The notes beneath the pieces were generated by a model that did no database searches, was not told the DNA's origin, and saw only the letters and a list, made by a program, of their open reading frames with translations. The position numbers and the translations under genes were made by a program. 64,000 nucleotides of DNA, from the NCBI RefSeq assembly GCF_026210795.1, contig NC_089433.1, positions 434,001 to 498,000 of the forward strand, in the 5' to 3' direction. Positions 23,075-36,149 of this stretch are shown here, piece after piece; position 1 is the stretch's first letter; each line of letters begins with the position of its first letter. Source of the DNA: Rhizophagus irregularis (Eukaryota > Glomeromycota > Glomeromycetes > Glomerales > Glomeraceae).

Positions 23075-23505
23075 CGAAAGGTCTAAAGTTGATCATTGCT
23101 CAATTAACTTTTCATAATAAGAAAATTTTTTTTTTTTTTATGCAAGAGGGCAGAGGCGAAGTTTTACGTACAGACATGCATATCTATATATGTGTTTCAA
23201 AATAAAAAAGGCTCAATTAACTTTTCACAATAAAATTTTTTTTTTTTTTATGCAAGAGGGCAGAGGCGAAATTTTACGTACAGACATACATATTTAATTT
23301 GTGTTTCAAATAAAAAATCTCAATTAACTTTTCATAATAAAAAAAATAGATTTTTTTTATGCAGGAGGCGAAATTTTACCTACGGCCATGAATATTTGAC
23401 ATGTGTTTCAATAAAAAATCTTAATTAGCTTTTCACAATAAAAAAAAATTCTTTTTTTATGTACGTACAAACATGCATATTTACACGTGTTTCAAATGAA
23501 AAAAA
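23075..23505. repeat. Tandem repeat, about 110-bp period, upstream of the channel gene
   Basis: Three to four decaying copies of a unit containing GCAAGAGGGCAGAGGCGAA, ACGTACAGACATGCATAT and CAATTAACTTTTCA, at about 23140, 23250, 23355 and 23455. It lies just upstream of the gene at 23590 and may include its promoter. Confidence 0.75.
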
Positions 23506-23589
23506 GTATATAATCGCAAATGGACGATATAAAAAAAAAATAATTTCTTTGGAAATAAATTTATATATTTATAAGCAAGCTATTACCAA

Positions 23590-26500
23590 ATGAGTAAAGT
23601 AATCGAAATTGAAGTTGACGATGTTTATAAAAATGATGCTGAAAATGATGATAAAAATAATGTTGATGAAAATGGTGTTGATAAAACATTTTCCTTCGAT
23701 GATAAACGACATAATGGTAAACCTATTACTATGTTAGAAATATCACCAAATGAAAAATACCTTGTTACTTATAGTGAAGAAGATCGTTCAATTGTCGGTT
23801 GGAATATTGAAGATATAGATAAGGCTCAACTTAAATTTCATCAAACTGTTGAAGTTGAAGAAAATAATGAACTTTATATTCATCAAGGATATAAATATAC
23901 AATCAAAAATTTATGCGTTTCTGATGATAAGAAACTTGCTTATATTAATTGTCTTATTAACGTTTATAATTTTAAGAAATCTTATGGTGAAAATATTTAT
24001 GGTAAGTAAAATTATTTGATTATGTAATTATTAAATTATGGTAATTGATATTTATTTTAATATTTTTTTAGTAATCGATATGAATAATAAAGATAAAAAA
24101 ATTGCATTAAGTTTTGATAAATCTGGTTCTGTAAAGTATTGTACCTTTAATTTAAAAGGTGAATTTATTTTATATAATGAATATTCCGTTCGTTATTTTG
24201 GACAACTTAATTTTATTTGGATTTATTCCACACAAACTAAAAATAACAAATGGGAATGTAAGAGATTATACAGGATACCCAAAGATTATGAAATAATTAG
24301 TATATCAAAATATGAAAAAGTTTACCTGTATTCAAATGATTACATTTATGAATGGAATATTAATACTGAAAGAGGCGTAAAAATATTTGGTAATAATGAG
24401 GATAAGAATAAGGTAATAAATATTATAAAATTTATTTTCTAATCAATATTAAATTATAATTAAATAAATAAATACTATTTATTTTTTTTAGCTTGAAACA
24501 GAAAACATCGGAATATTCAGTAATGATGAAAATTTTATTTTTCTAAAAATCAATGATAAAATCATCGTTTATTTAATCGAATTGAAAATTACTATTGCTT
24601 CTTTGGATATAAATGATGGTAACCATTTTTAAAAAATTTTATTTATACTTTAATTATTACTAATATTAAATCATTATTTTTTATTTAGATATTCAACTAT
24701 ATAATTTTATGAATCATACTGGTTTATTTCTTTTACCTTCTTTATTCTATTATACCCCAGATAAAGAAATCAAACATTGCTGGAACAATAAATACAAAAC
24801 TAGGTTTAATTACACTTTATTTGATAAATCAATTGATAAACCGACTGATGAACCAACTGATGAACCAACTGATGAACCAACTGATGAACCAACTGATGAA
24901 TCAACTGATGATCAAACAAAGTTTGTGTTTGGAATTCGAAATGGATGTGTTTGGAAATCTAAATTTGACGAAAAGATGCCAAAGACGAACTTTTCAAATT
25001 CTGATGAATTAAACAAAGAAAATAATAAAATTGTTGAATGTGATGAATACTTAAATTTTCATCTATTTAATATATATAGTATGGATACTATGTCTACTTT
25101 ATTTCAAAAAGCCATAAATGATTATAGTTTTGGATATTCAACTGAATTAACTGGAAATTTAATTAAATGGAATATACATATTGGTGACGGTGAAATTAAA
25201 CTGGAAGTTTTCAAAAAAGGAAAATTAATTAGCACGAGAATTGAAAGTTTTCTTTCTTTTTTTTATCCAGATTATAACAAAAAGAATATCATATATGTCA
25301 CAATTGATCATAAATTAGTTGCAAGCTCATTATTTAATAATGATGATATTGTTATATTGACAACATTTGGAATTCTTATTTATACTTTTAATGAAAATAA
25401 CAAATCTAATGATAATGACAAACATATTTTTTTAAACTATTTTTATTCTATGGAATTAACTTTTAATAGAAAAAAAGATATGAAAATACTTCAATATTAC
25501 AAAAAAATGTTTTCAAAATCTACTTTACCATCACCAAATTATGATAGTTTTAGATCACTAGATGGATGGATTTCAGATGTAAAAAATAATAAGTTAATTC
25601 TTTTGAAATATGGAGTTGAATTATTAAAATTTGCAATTATAGAACATAAGTTAGAATTAATTGATGATATTTATAAAAAATGTATGACTTATTTTAAAGA
25701 GGATTTAATGAACAATAAGTCATTTTTAAGCATTATCACTTCTGCAATGCCATTACTAGATGAATATTATCCAGAATATATTCTAAAATATTCATCAGAA
25801 ATGAATATGATCATAGATTCTCCTTTTTATAGTATAGAGCATCAAAATAAAAATTTCCATCTTTATTCTTTTTTTAAATCTCCTCAAATAGCTAATTTAT
25901 CGAAATCTCTTTTATGGACAAAATACAGTTATAAATTTGGTTATTACAAATCTTATTATTCATTATTGTTAAAATTATTGCGTATTATATTGATAATTAT
26001 ATTTGTTATAACTTTACCCCTTTATTTAGCTACATTTTATATTTTATCAAAATACAATTTTATTAATAATATTTATAGAGAAGAAATATTTTCTCTTACT
26101 TATTTCTACATTGAACGTAAAATTTTTAAAAAATATATAACAACAACACCAACAATTACTTTTATGATTCCTTATATTAATTTTGTTAATTATTCAAGAG
26201 ATTATAATTGGTTTTTAGAATTAATTAAACCTCAACCTAGTCCATTTACTGAAACAATAAATAGAAATATTTACAAAACATGGAATGGAGAAGCATTAAT
26301 TAATTTTAAATGGAATGCTTATGGAAAATATTATTATGCAATGATTTGGATTTTATTTATGGCTTTGCTTGGATGCTTTACTACTGCTGCAACAATTTCT
26401 CAGAAATATATTAATGAAGAAGTTAGACAACAACTTTTTATTGTTTCGATTATACTTGGATTTATTCATCTGATTTTAGAAATTCGTCAATTTTTTTATA

Positions 26501-27858
26501 AAATTACTGAGTGGTTCAAGAATTTTTGGAATATTTTTGGTAAATATAAATGTTTAATTTAATTATTTTACAATATTTTAAGAAAATAAAATTAATTATA
26601 TAATATTATAATAATGTAGATATAATTGCTTATGTCCTTTCAATTTACACTTCTATTTATTGGCTTCAAACAAATGATAAGAACAATAATAAGTATCTAA
26701 TTCAATTGCTTTCTTTTTCATGCTTATTTTTGGATATAAAATTTTTGTTATTTTTTAGAGCATTTGAATATTTTGGTGTATATTTTGCAATAATTATTAG
26801 TGTTGGAAAAAAGATTTTTTCGTTTTTATTAGTCTTATTCATTATTATAATAAGTTTTGCACATGCATTTTATATTTTATTATCACCAAAATCTGAATTT
26901 TCACTTGATCAATATAATACAAATAGTAATGATGATCCAAATAATCCTTGGAATTTAGCTCCTAGTTATAGTCAAATTGATAATAATGGAAATATAAATT
27001 CCAATCCACTTATGATTCAAATTCCTGATGGAAATACAAACATGTTTATAGATGTTAAAACTTCCCTTTTTGCTATATATTTATTTTTAATAGGTATATT
27101 TAAATTTTCATAATTATGTAAATATACATAAATATTTTCTAATATTTTTAAGCAATTCTTCTTAACAATAGGTGATTCAAGCGCATTATCCAATTGGACA
27201 TATACAGAAAATTCATCAATTGCAGTATTGATTGTTTTATTTTCCCTTTTAGTTGTTGTATATCTTATGAACTTGTTAATTGGATTACTCAATATAGCAA
27301 TTGAAGAAGATAATAATAGAGTCTCATATTTGATGCAGAAGGCAGAGGTAAATAATATTATCATTAATCATTCCATTTCTGTAAATATATTAATATATCT
27401 CGATTTTATTTTTAAAGATTTTGGCTGAGATTGAGTTATTTTACCTATTACCAAATCAAAGACGTTGGCATACATGGTTTCCTGAAGTAATGTATGTAAT
27501 TTTACTTTTTAAAAAAAAATTTAATGTTATGATTTTATTAATAATTATTCAAATTTATTTTTCAAGATATTATTATGCCGATGTTGATAAGACTCGAGTA
27601 GAAATTGAAAGATTGATTGAAAAGGGTGAATGGGATACTAAGGAACAGGAACTCACAGAGATGCGGAAAAATTTATTAGTTGAACTTAAAATTAAACATG
27701 ATCCTATTGACAATAAGGTAATAATGGAGAAATTAAAAATTGATAATGAGGAATTAAAAATTCGCAATGGGGAATTATTGGAGAAATTAAAATCTCATGA
27801 TGGAAAATTAGATAAATTAGAGGAATTATTGAAAGAAATACATAAAAATAATTCTTAA
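23590..27858 (+). CDS. TRP-like cation channel with WD-like N-terminal domain, 1248 aa
   Basis: Eight exons: 23590-24001, 24072-24412, 24492-24618, 24689-26539, 26620-27093, 27172-27347, 27418-27491, 27567-27858. The summed length is a multiple of three and every junction is GT-AG in frame, so the model is coherent. Residues 1 to about 560 look like a beta-propeller (MLEISPNEKYLVTYSEEDRS, IVGWNIED) with a TDEP repeat (about six copies, 24836-24905). Exon 4 ends in membrane segments near 25975-26080 and 26330-26470. Exon 5 contains FFRAFEYFGVYFAIIISVGK followed by a hydrophobic segment; exon 6 ends a membrane helix with YLMNLLIGLLNIAIEEDN, the S6-like signature of TRP channels. Exon 8 is a coiled coil. 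Expected at a membrane as a cation channel; ligand unknown. Confidence 0.85.
24836..24915 (+). repeat. In-frame 12-bp repeat coding TDEP
   Basis: Six tandem copies of ACTGATGAACCA-type units inside exon 4 of the channel gene, with flanking variants (TDKP-like before, TDES and TDDQ after). Likely variable in length between isolates. Confidence 0.9.
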
Positions 27859-28235
27859 TATTATGTTGGTTTTATAATTCTGTTTGTTATTTAAATAATT
27901 CTTTTTTATATGGGTTATCCAATTATTATTAAGTAAAATATATTCTTACTTTTTTTTTACTCAGAATTATTTAAACACTAATGTTAGAGTAATGAATATT
28001 TTAAAAAATTCTTAGTTCATAGTTTAAATAAATCTTGATTTTTCTTAACTTATCCAATTATTAAATATAAATTATCAAAATGATGCATATAAGTATAAAA
28101 CCATCTCCAATTTGCGAAATCAAAATAAAATAATGTAAAATTTTTTATATTCATCTTCAAGACAGTGTTGAAGAAATTAAAGTAATTAAAACTTCATTAG
28201 CTTCATAATTTCTAAATTATATAAAAGCTTTTTTG
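27859..28235. other. Channel gene 3' flank
   Basis: AT-rich, with no open frame or structured element recognised. Confidence 0.5.
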
Positions 28236-29515
28236 ATAATGACATAAAAATCTCATAGATTAATTCCATGGGTTGATTTTGAATATACATATTTTTTTTT
28301 TGAGTAGCCACCATAAATATTTAATATATAAACGTAATAAGAGATTGGAAAAATATATTTATTAATACATTTATTAATAGAATTATTATGATTTAGGAGA
28401 ATCAGTTAAATCAAAAAAATTTTTTTTTTATGATAATAAATAAATATTTCATTGGTAAAAAAAATTTTTTTCTCTTTTTTTTTTCTTTTTTGAGTAGATC
28501 ACATCTTAGTATTTTATGAAAAGAAGAAATTTTTTAAACATTTAAATAAGAAAAATTATACAATAATAAGGAAATAAAGATTAGAATAAGGTTAATTTTC
28601 AAATTCCAAATATAGACCAACCATACTTAATGCTATGCTAGAGGATTAACCAAATGTTAATATTATTACTAATGAAAATCATTAACAGAAATAATTAAAA
28701 TTGGCTAGGAACCATCTGTACTAATATAGTTGCTTTTTCTCAAAATTCTTGGTGTTGTGTTTTAGGGTGTACTATAATATGGAAATGTCAAATGCAGAAA
28801 AAATTCGGCATAAATTCTTTTTATTGGTTAAATTATACGTAATGGATCATAAAAAAAAATAATTCATGGGATGATATCTAAAATTCTTTTAAGTTCATCT
28901 ACAGTATAATAATATGGGAAAAATTGTTACGACATAAATAATAATAAAGTTGTATTTACTTAATACAATGTTTTAAAATAAAAGCCTATTTATAAATTTA
29001 TTAAATGTAATGTTGATTGGCATAAAAAAGTATATATATTTTATTGGAATTTTATTATAATTTTGTATAAATTATAAAATTAGATTCACGTGGCACGAAA
29101 AGTTGTTAGAACGTAGCCCAAATATTTTATTACGGTGTGATACATGACGAATTTGTGTAATATTAATACATCGGATAATCACTGCGGTAAGACGCATTTT
29201 TGTTTAAAAAATATGATTGTGTTTAAAAGATTAAAGGAAATAACCTTAATAATAAATTTTTTTGCCATAATTAAATTATGTAATAGTTTCATATTTCACA
29301 AATTAATATAAGATATAATTATTACTAATTATTCTTTGAAATTTTCACATCTGATAACCGATTAACGCGTTAAGTATGACTCCATGTTCTTATATTTTAT
29401 TTATTTTAATATAAATTTGGGTACATTGTTGCATAATTTTAGCGAGGGATGAGTTTTTTTTTATGATCGTTTAAATTATTATTTAGAAAATTATGATAAA
29501 AATTGATTATTGAAA
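28236..29515. repeat. Duplicated segment, copy 2
   Basis: Collinear with 1-1425. The homology is broken at 29515 by the Helitron and resumes at 31566 for about 50 bases (TTTAATACTAT). The block at 28565-28790 is extra here, and the block equivalent to 780-1140 is replaced by about 160 unrelated bases. Confidence 0.8.
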
Positions 29516-31565
29516 TCTATATAACTAAAAAAATTTGTCTGACGTTTGGATTAGTCTCCGTATAAATAATTTGAATTGTGTAACTTGAAATATAATTTAT
29601 GGTCAAAAACTATTCGATCCGTGTGCATTCCAATCAACCAATCCAATTTCAGTTTACCTTAATCGTTTGATTATTAATTTTTTTTGTCCGATTTTTTTTT
29701 TAAAACCGAAAAAAAATTTTTTTCTCTTTTTTCTCTCATTCTTTTCCCGTTTAGGGTTAACTTTTTTTTTCCAAACTGAAAAATTATTATTTTTTTATTA
29801 AATAATCCATTTTTTTTTCACTTTTTTGGACCGGATTATTGTCCTTTTTTTTCAGATTCCTTTTTTTCAGAAATTTTCCTTTTTTTAAAACTTATTTCTT
29901 TCTTTATCCTTTTTCTTCCCCCAAATTTATTTTTAAAATTTTATTTTCTTTTTCTTTCAATTTACAAAATTATTATTTTTTTAAAAAAAATCAATATAAC
30001 ATATCAGATATAGGAAAATTGACCAGCATTGATAGAAAGATGAGTAAGATTTTTTCAATTAAATTGAACACTGGATAAATAGTTTGATTTTCAAAATCAA
30101 TTAATTAATTATAAAATATGTAAAAATGTCAATTTTTTTTGGAGAAATTGTTGATTTAATAATAGATTATTATAACCAAATCCATATCCGAAATTGTCTA
30201 AATAACTATCAGATTTTTGAATAAAGATTTTAATTCAAATGGTTTAGTTAAATTAATAATTTATCGAGTAAAATGAGTACCAAAAGAATAATAATAAATG
30301 AAATGAATAGATTCTAATACATTTAATTATTCAAATATTTTTCCTAAGTTGGTTATAAGTTTAAGATTAACTTAATATAATAAGAAAGAATTATAAAATT
30401 TATAATTAATTAATAAAAATATTTGTAGTATTTTTATAATATTAAAGCTTTTTCGAAAATACTTCTAAAAATTAAAAAAAATGAGGGTGAATGAAAAAAT
30501 AGGGAGTAAATGGAATAAAAGAAACGAAGGGGGAGAAAAAGGGGGAATGAAAGAAACAAAAGGAACGAAAAATATCAAGTGGAAATTTTTAAAAAAAAAA
30601 ATGAAAAGAATGAAGAGAGTAAAGGGGAATAAAAAAATGAAAGGAACAAAGGATAGTGTAAAGAGAAGTGGGAAAGGATAATGTAAAGGAACGAAAAGAT
30701 GAAGTGGGAATAGAATAAAAATGAAAGGAATGAAGGGTAGTGTGAAGGAATGAAAAAGACGAAAGGAACGAAGAAGAAATAAAAAACAACGAAAAAAATG
30801 AAGGAAGGGAAGAATAAAAAGAGCAAAAGAAACGAAGAAACAAAAAGAAAACAAAAATGGATAAGGGACGAAAGGAGACAAACAGGGGACCAAGTAAAAC
30901 CAAACCCATAAAATAAAAGAAGAAATAAAGTTAGTAGGGAACGGAAATTACATTTAATAAATAAACAAAAAAAAATAAAAAACATACCTTAGTAGTTGCA
31001 GAGAAGAACCGAAAGACCTAAGAAGAATGAAATACAAAATGTAAGAAACGAAATATTAAGAATGGAATAAAAAATAACTGAAAAGAAGAAACGGCCATAT
31101 AGTGCTGGTCATATCTTAATTGCATAAAAAAACGAAATAAAGGTAGTAGGAAACAAAATGCAAGAAGCATCTTAAAAATGAAAAAAAAAGAAAGAAACGT
31201 ACCTTGAATGCCGTGCAAAGAAGTGAAAGGACCTAAAGAAAAAAGATTATCCGAGTACGCCCAGGGTGAAAATTAGTTATAATCTTCCTTAATTAATCCA
31301 AATTTCATTCTACACCCAAACGTCAAATCATTAATATAAACTATATTATTGTAAATATAATTTATATCATTCTAATATTATAAATATAATTTAATACATA
31401 TTATTTTATTATATTTATTAGCTAATTATTACCCATATTTAAATTCCTAATTATAAGCAAAAAATTACTGTAACCATCTTTAATTTACTTAGTATTACAT
31501 AATACTAAAATTTTCTATTTAAACAAACTCATTGGTCCCGGTGCGAAGCAACGGGTGACTGCTAG
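29516..31565 (+). mobile_element. Complete non-autonomous Helitron, 2050 bp
   Basis: Begins TCTATATAACTAAAAAAATT after an A. It ends with a hairpin at 31537-31555 (CCCG...CGGG with inner TGC/GCA), six bases, CTAG at 31562-31565, then T: the textbook Helitron 3' end inserted between A and T without target duplication. Copy 1 of the surrounding repeat shows the unoccupied site between 1425 and 1426. It has no Rep/helicase ORF. The interior is purine-rich low complexity (30480-30960, giving spurious opposite-strand ORFs) plus two 30-nt exon-like units on the minus strand at 30988-31017 and 31203-31232. Relatives lie at 4222-7757 and 39050-40863. Confidence 0.9.
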
Positions 31566-31693
31566 TTTAATACTATATAAAAATTGTTACAATAATATAA
31601 ATATATAAACAAGAAAAATTTTTTAGTTACGTTATTTTATGGCTTATATTTGAACTAGTTTTTTTTAATCTTAGTTCCGTCCATAAAATTTAA

Positions 31694-33066
31694 ATGGCTC
31701 GTATCACGTTAAAATCTTGTTTGAAAACCGGTATTTTTTTTTATAATTGTGATTTTCGGGAGAAATTAAAACCGAAAAGTTTCTTTCCCATTATCGATAA
31801 ATAATGGAAACGTTCATCCAGATGAATGGATAAAAGATCTTCAAAATTTATAGACCAATTAGCGGTTTTAATTTTGAACCCAATCGTGTGAAGTTTGCTT
31901 TATCATTAGTGGATTCTAATATCTTACTTCCAACTGAAATTGATAGTATTGCTAAACTTCGTAATGTACTAATAGAAGATATTTCTTTTACAATATTTAA
32001 AAATACAAATAAAAGAAAATTACAATCATTAAAATATATTCCCGAAAGTAAGGGTGGTGATACTACAAAATTTATTTCAAATTTTCTCAAATTATGTTAT
32101 AATGCTGAAATTAATGATACAGAAGAACAAAAGAATTATCTTTATAAATCATTTACAATGAATAGTTATTTTTCGAAAGAATTTTATAATAAAACGAAAA
32201 ATGCGAATTCAATTAATGAATTAATTAAAGGATTTGAAGATATTGTTTTTGATGAATCAAATTTAATTAAAAATGATTCTATTGTAGCATTAAAACATGT
32301 TGCTACAGAATAATATTTAAGTTCAGCTGAAAATTTATGTTATACAACTGGAAGTCAGAAACAATTGGTATTACGATTTTTTGTGTATATGAATATTTAG
32401 TTACATTTTAGTAATTTTACAGAACTAACATATAATGTATTTTTTCTTGGGTTTTTGTAGGGAGTTTCCAAAATTCTAAACTCTTTATGGAAAATTAAAT
32501 TTGTTAAAGAATTGATTACGTACTCCAATACTTGTAAAATATTACAACGCGTCAAATCTAGTAATAAATTTCTTGGAATAGACGATAGATTTACCTCTCC
32601 GTCAACTAATCACACGGAAGGTAGTAGATTAAAATTTTATTTGTTTAATGCTGTTTCTTGAATCCAAAGTAATATTATATTTATTATTATTTTAGTGAGT
32701 AGTTGTAATGATACCTATCATTGTTGGTATACGGATTGGAAATTTAATCATAGTAAATTAGAAAATCATCAAGGATATTTAAAATAAAATGATATTATCA
32801 ATCTTAGCATTAAGAAATCTACCAAAACTGACAAGTTGAATTTCTACGTAATTATGATATTCAATTTACTATTGGGAATAATACTTATCAAGAAAGTTGT
32901 TTGTCATAATGAAAGATTAGGAGGAAACGATGAAGTGAGTAGAAATATTTATTTAACTTCATTTTTTATCATTGAAGATTTAACAATCAATACTTATCCT
33001 TTTTTTTAGTGGTGTATTGAGCTTATTAAACAACATATTTTGACCATAGATACTTTGCACGATTAA
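31694..33066 (+). pseudogene. MIR-domain protein pseudogene
   Basis: Starts MARITLKSCLKTG at the ATG at 31694, hits a stop, then resumes HPDEWIKDLQ and a long open stretch 31888-32313 (KFALSLVDSN, PESKGGDTTKFISNFLKLCY, VALKHVATE, stop, YLSSAENLCYTTGS). After an intron it continues with LWKIKFVKEL, SSNKFLGIDDRF, WYTDWKFNHSKLE, IINLSIKKSTKTDK and VCHNERLGGNDE, ending near IELIKQHI. The beta-trefoil-like phrases match the MIR family that is expanded in these fungi, but stops and frameshifts interrupt it at least four times. A fragment of the same 5' end recurs at 34180-34260. Confidence 0.65.
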
Positions 33067-34179
33067 ATAATTTTGATTATTAATTCATTTATTAGTCATT
33101 TGTTAGTATACAAATTCTTCAACTTTAATAAATTATACTAAACTTTAAAAGGAATTAAAATGTATTAAATTATTTAGTTGCAATTTATATTTAATACAGA
33201 AATTATCTCATGTGGCGTAAATAATTCACCTACTAAGTCCTGGCCTTGAACGAAAATAATGTCATAAAATCATACCATCACATCATATATTAAAATACCA
33301 TGAAAGATATTCTTCTGAAATATCATTTGACAATGTGCCTTAGAATTGCAGCAGAATGGAAAAAGAATTTTGATTTTATATAACAGAAGAATTTGAGGTA
33401 AATTTGTTTTTTGATTATAGTACGTGTTAAGAAAATGTGATTATGGCACAACAGTTCAAAAAAAATTTACTGAATTTGGTAAGCGAAATTGAAAATCGGT
33501 ATTGCTTTTTAGCCGTTCAATATAAATTTATAAACCACATTTGTTTTTAATCTACACACCTGCTAAGACATTTTTTTCAAGGATAACTCATCATGATCCA
33601 ATGATCATAGAAAGATGAACCAAAGCTCATTGGAATCGTCATTAAGAGAAATTTATTTCATGTCTCTAACGAAAATTTATTGGCATTTTATTATTTAGAG
33701 ATTTTTTGAGAATAACTTATCTATCGATCCTAAATATGATTTCAATTAAATGTCAATATCCTGATTTAACCTTCTTTAAAAAATGCTGTCCACCATCATT
33801 AGAAGATAATAAAATTTGATTATTAAATATAATTTTATACCAAACTTAATATTTTGTTCATTTGTTTTGATACCAATAATTTCATTGATTATGTGAATTT
33901 TTACTAGGAAAATATTGAAAGGCGATCTTATCCTGGTTAGTTAACCTGGACCGTTAAGTTTCCTTATTAAAAAGTTAAATTTTATAACTAGTATAATTAA
34001 AAGTTAAAGAATCTATTGGATGCATAACAAATTTAATCAAAAAGTTTTGACTTTTTTAAGTTTGCTGCAATGAATAAAATGTAATTTGATCTTTTTTTAC
34101 CCTATTAAAACAGTTCTCATCCTCGACAAATAGAAATCATCCGTTAATTCCATTAATTCAAAATTTTGGTATATCGATT
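33067..34179. other. AT-rich intergenic stretch
   Basis: Short coding-like phrases near 33560-33840 in changing frames, none recognised. No supported gene. Confidence 0.4.
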
Positions 34180-34260
34180 AAGTTGTTTTATCTTAGTTCC
34201 TCAAAATGGCTTGTATCACATTAAACCTTGTAATATTGCAAATGTTTAAATTTATGCTTA
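34180..34260 (+). pseudogene. Fragment of the MIR gene 5' end
   Basis: The sequence around ATGGCTTGTATCACATTAAA at 34206 matches the start of the pseudogene at 31694 with several C-to-T or G-to-A differences. The similarity is lost within about 60 bases. Confidence 0.5.
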
Positions 34261-34859
34261 TGTAGAAAATCTGTGCGAGTAAGACCGAATATCGGATCCC
34301 ATTGCTGAAAAATGTGAAACATAAATAGATTAAATAATAATGATTATCAAAAAATCAAAGTAAATATAATCCGTATTACAAGTCAACATAGATAGATACA
34401 TATATGTGAAATGATCGAATGACTCATACAAAGAAATAATCATCCATCAGAACCTCAAATCTGTTGATTATGATCGCAACTATCAGTTTTAAACTCAACT
34501 GATTCACAACAACTTTTCCCACGAAATATTTATATTAAAAAATTCTTTTTCCCACACTTCAATACTTGTAACTTTTTAAAATTTGAATATTTATTATAAC
34601 GCGTAAACTTTTTTTTTTTATATAAACATTCCTTCTTTTTCATATTTATTATAACATATAAACTTTTTTTTTATTACAAGCATAAAAATATTTCAAGTAT
34701 TTCAGCTCCTAGTCAAGATATTAACTCCCTATTTAGAAACATATTATCAAAAAAAATATGAGCTTTACTTCTAAGCAACTTTTAGTTATAGTCTTGAAGA
34801 GAAAAGTTCAAAATAAACATCAAACTTGAAATATTTATTATTCTGGTAAGTAGAAATGA

Positions 34860-35250
34860 CTAAGCTGGGATGTATAAGGGATTTGTGCACCTAGAGTGCT
34901 TCGGTTATCCTCCTCTTCTAGTAGTCTGGTTACCTTAAATGAGAAAAATATAATTTCTCAAGCTATGTCGCAGACTTCTGTATGTGGGGCCTTTCCCTTT
35001 GGTGGTGGGTCTCATGTCTTATTATTAATGTGACAGTACCTCTGCACGAGTTTGATCACTCACGATATATCGTTAATGTCAGTTAATAGTAGGCATGGGG
35101 GCTTGAATCTGTCTTTCTACAAAGCTTACTTAGTCTTCTAACCTATTTTACTATATATTATTTATTTTTAGATTCCATTCTTTAGCTTTTTACTTTGCAG
35201 TAAGGATTGGTATGTTGTAAGATTTTTTGGCTATTAGTTTAATATATAAT
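34860..35250. other. Less AT-rich non-coding tract, probably a transposon fragment
   Basis: 34860-35110 is markedly richer in G+C than its flanks and free of long open frames (GTGCACCTAGAGTGCTTCGG, GGTGGTGGGTCTCATGTC). It resembles an untranslated region or LTR of a retroelement, but no terminal repeat or target duplication was found. Confidence 0.35.
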
Positions 35251-35449
35251 GAATCTTATTCCTATTAACCTATTATCTATATACCACTGTATGTTTCAAC
35301 ATATATATTTATATTTTGCCATATAATTACTTATTTGTAGGTTAAACAAAAGATAATTTTTTTGTAATAAAAATAATCCCCTTTATGATCTTATACTAAA
35401 AATGGTTAAACACAACTTAGAACTTAGACATAACCTCACAGTACTCTGC

Positions 35450-36110
35450 TGATCTGCTTTATGAGCTGGTTAGGAAGTTACATCAACAGCATATGAAATT
35501 TTAAGAGAGGCTGCATGTCGGGACCTTCAAATTTATACAAACAAAATGGCGAATCAAATGAAGAAAAAAAATAAAAGGCCAAATAAATATGAAGTAGGAG
35601 ATTTATTGAGAATTTCTATTCCAAAAATTGATCGTTCTGGTACAGTTTGTCCTAAACTTCCATGTAAAATAATAAAGATGACAGAAAATAATCAATATCT
35701 CTTAGGATCAAAATTTGGAATTATTAATATATTATTATTCACCTGGAGAAAGAGGGAGGTAGTACGCGGATCCTAGGCCATTTAATGATAAATAAATTGT
35801 AATATATTTGTAGCACAATAAAATTAATTTAGTATGGAAATATCAAAAATGAATCCTATAGAAAACAGGAGAAATTTATGGAAAAGAGTTAATGGAGATA
35901 AATATCAGGTAGAACAATTCAAAATTATTGAAACACTTGGTACAATGTTTTTTCATGAACTCAACAATTTGCCTTCTAACAAAATTTCTGTAAGAAAAGG
36001 TACTACTTGTAATTGTAAAGTGAATGTAATAGTCTGAAATGTAAATAGAAAGTTATTGTGGAAGTAGTTGTCATAGTGGTCGTCCATGTAAAAATAAGTG
36101 TAATGACTAG
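35450..36110 (+). pseudogene. Integrase-type transposon protein remnant, C-terminal part
   Basis: Reading 35455-35775 in two frames gives SADLLYELVRK and then MANQMKKKNKRPNKYEVGDL, VRISIPKIDRSGT-like (with L for V) and ITKMTENNQYLLGSKFGI-like phrases. From 35834 there is ENRRNLWKRV and, across frameshifts, a Cys-rich tail (CNCK, CNSLKCK, YCGSSCHSGRPCKNKCND). A basic post-integrase segment followed by a Cys cluster fits the cellular KRBA2/Ginger-like integrase derivatives. Several stops make it non-functional. Confidence 0.5.
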
Positions 36111-36149
36111 ATGAATTTGTGAAATAAATATTACAAAATGTCATTTCTT

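Noticed and set aside
27017-27364. 115-codon minus-strand ORF
   Set aside because: Lies opposite exons 5-6 of the channel gene, which have membrane-segment and splice-site support.
30465-30985. Minus-strand Phe/Leu/Ser-rich ORFs of 106-142 codons (and the plus-strand equivalents at 39404-39929)
   Set aside because: They translate the purine-rich low-complexity interior of the Helitron in several frames at once.
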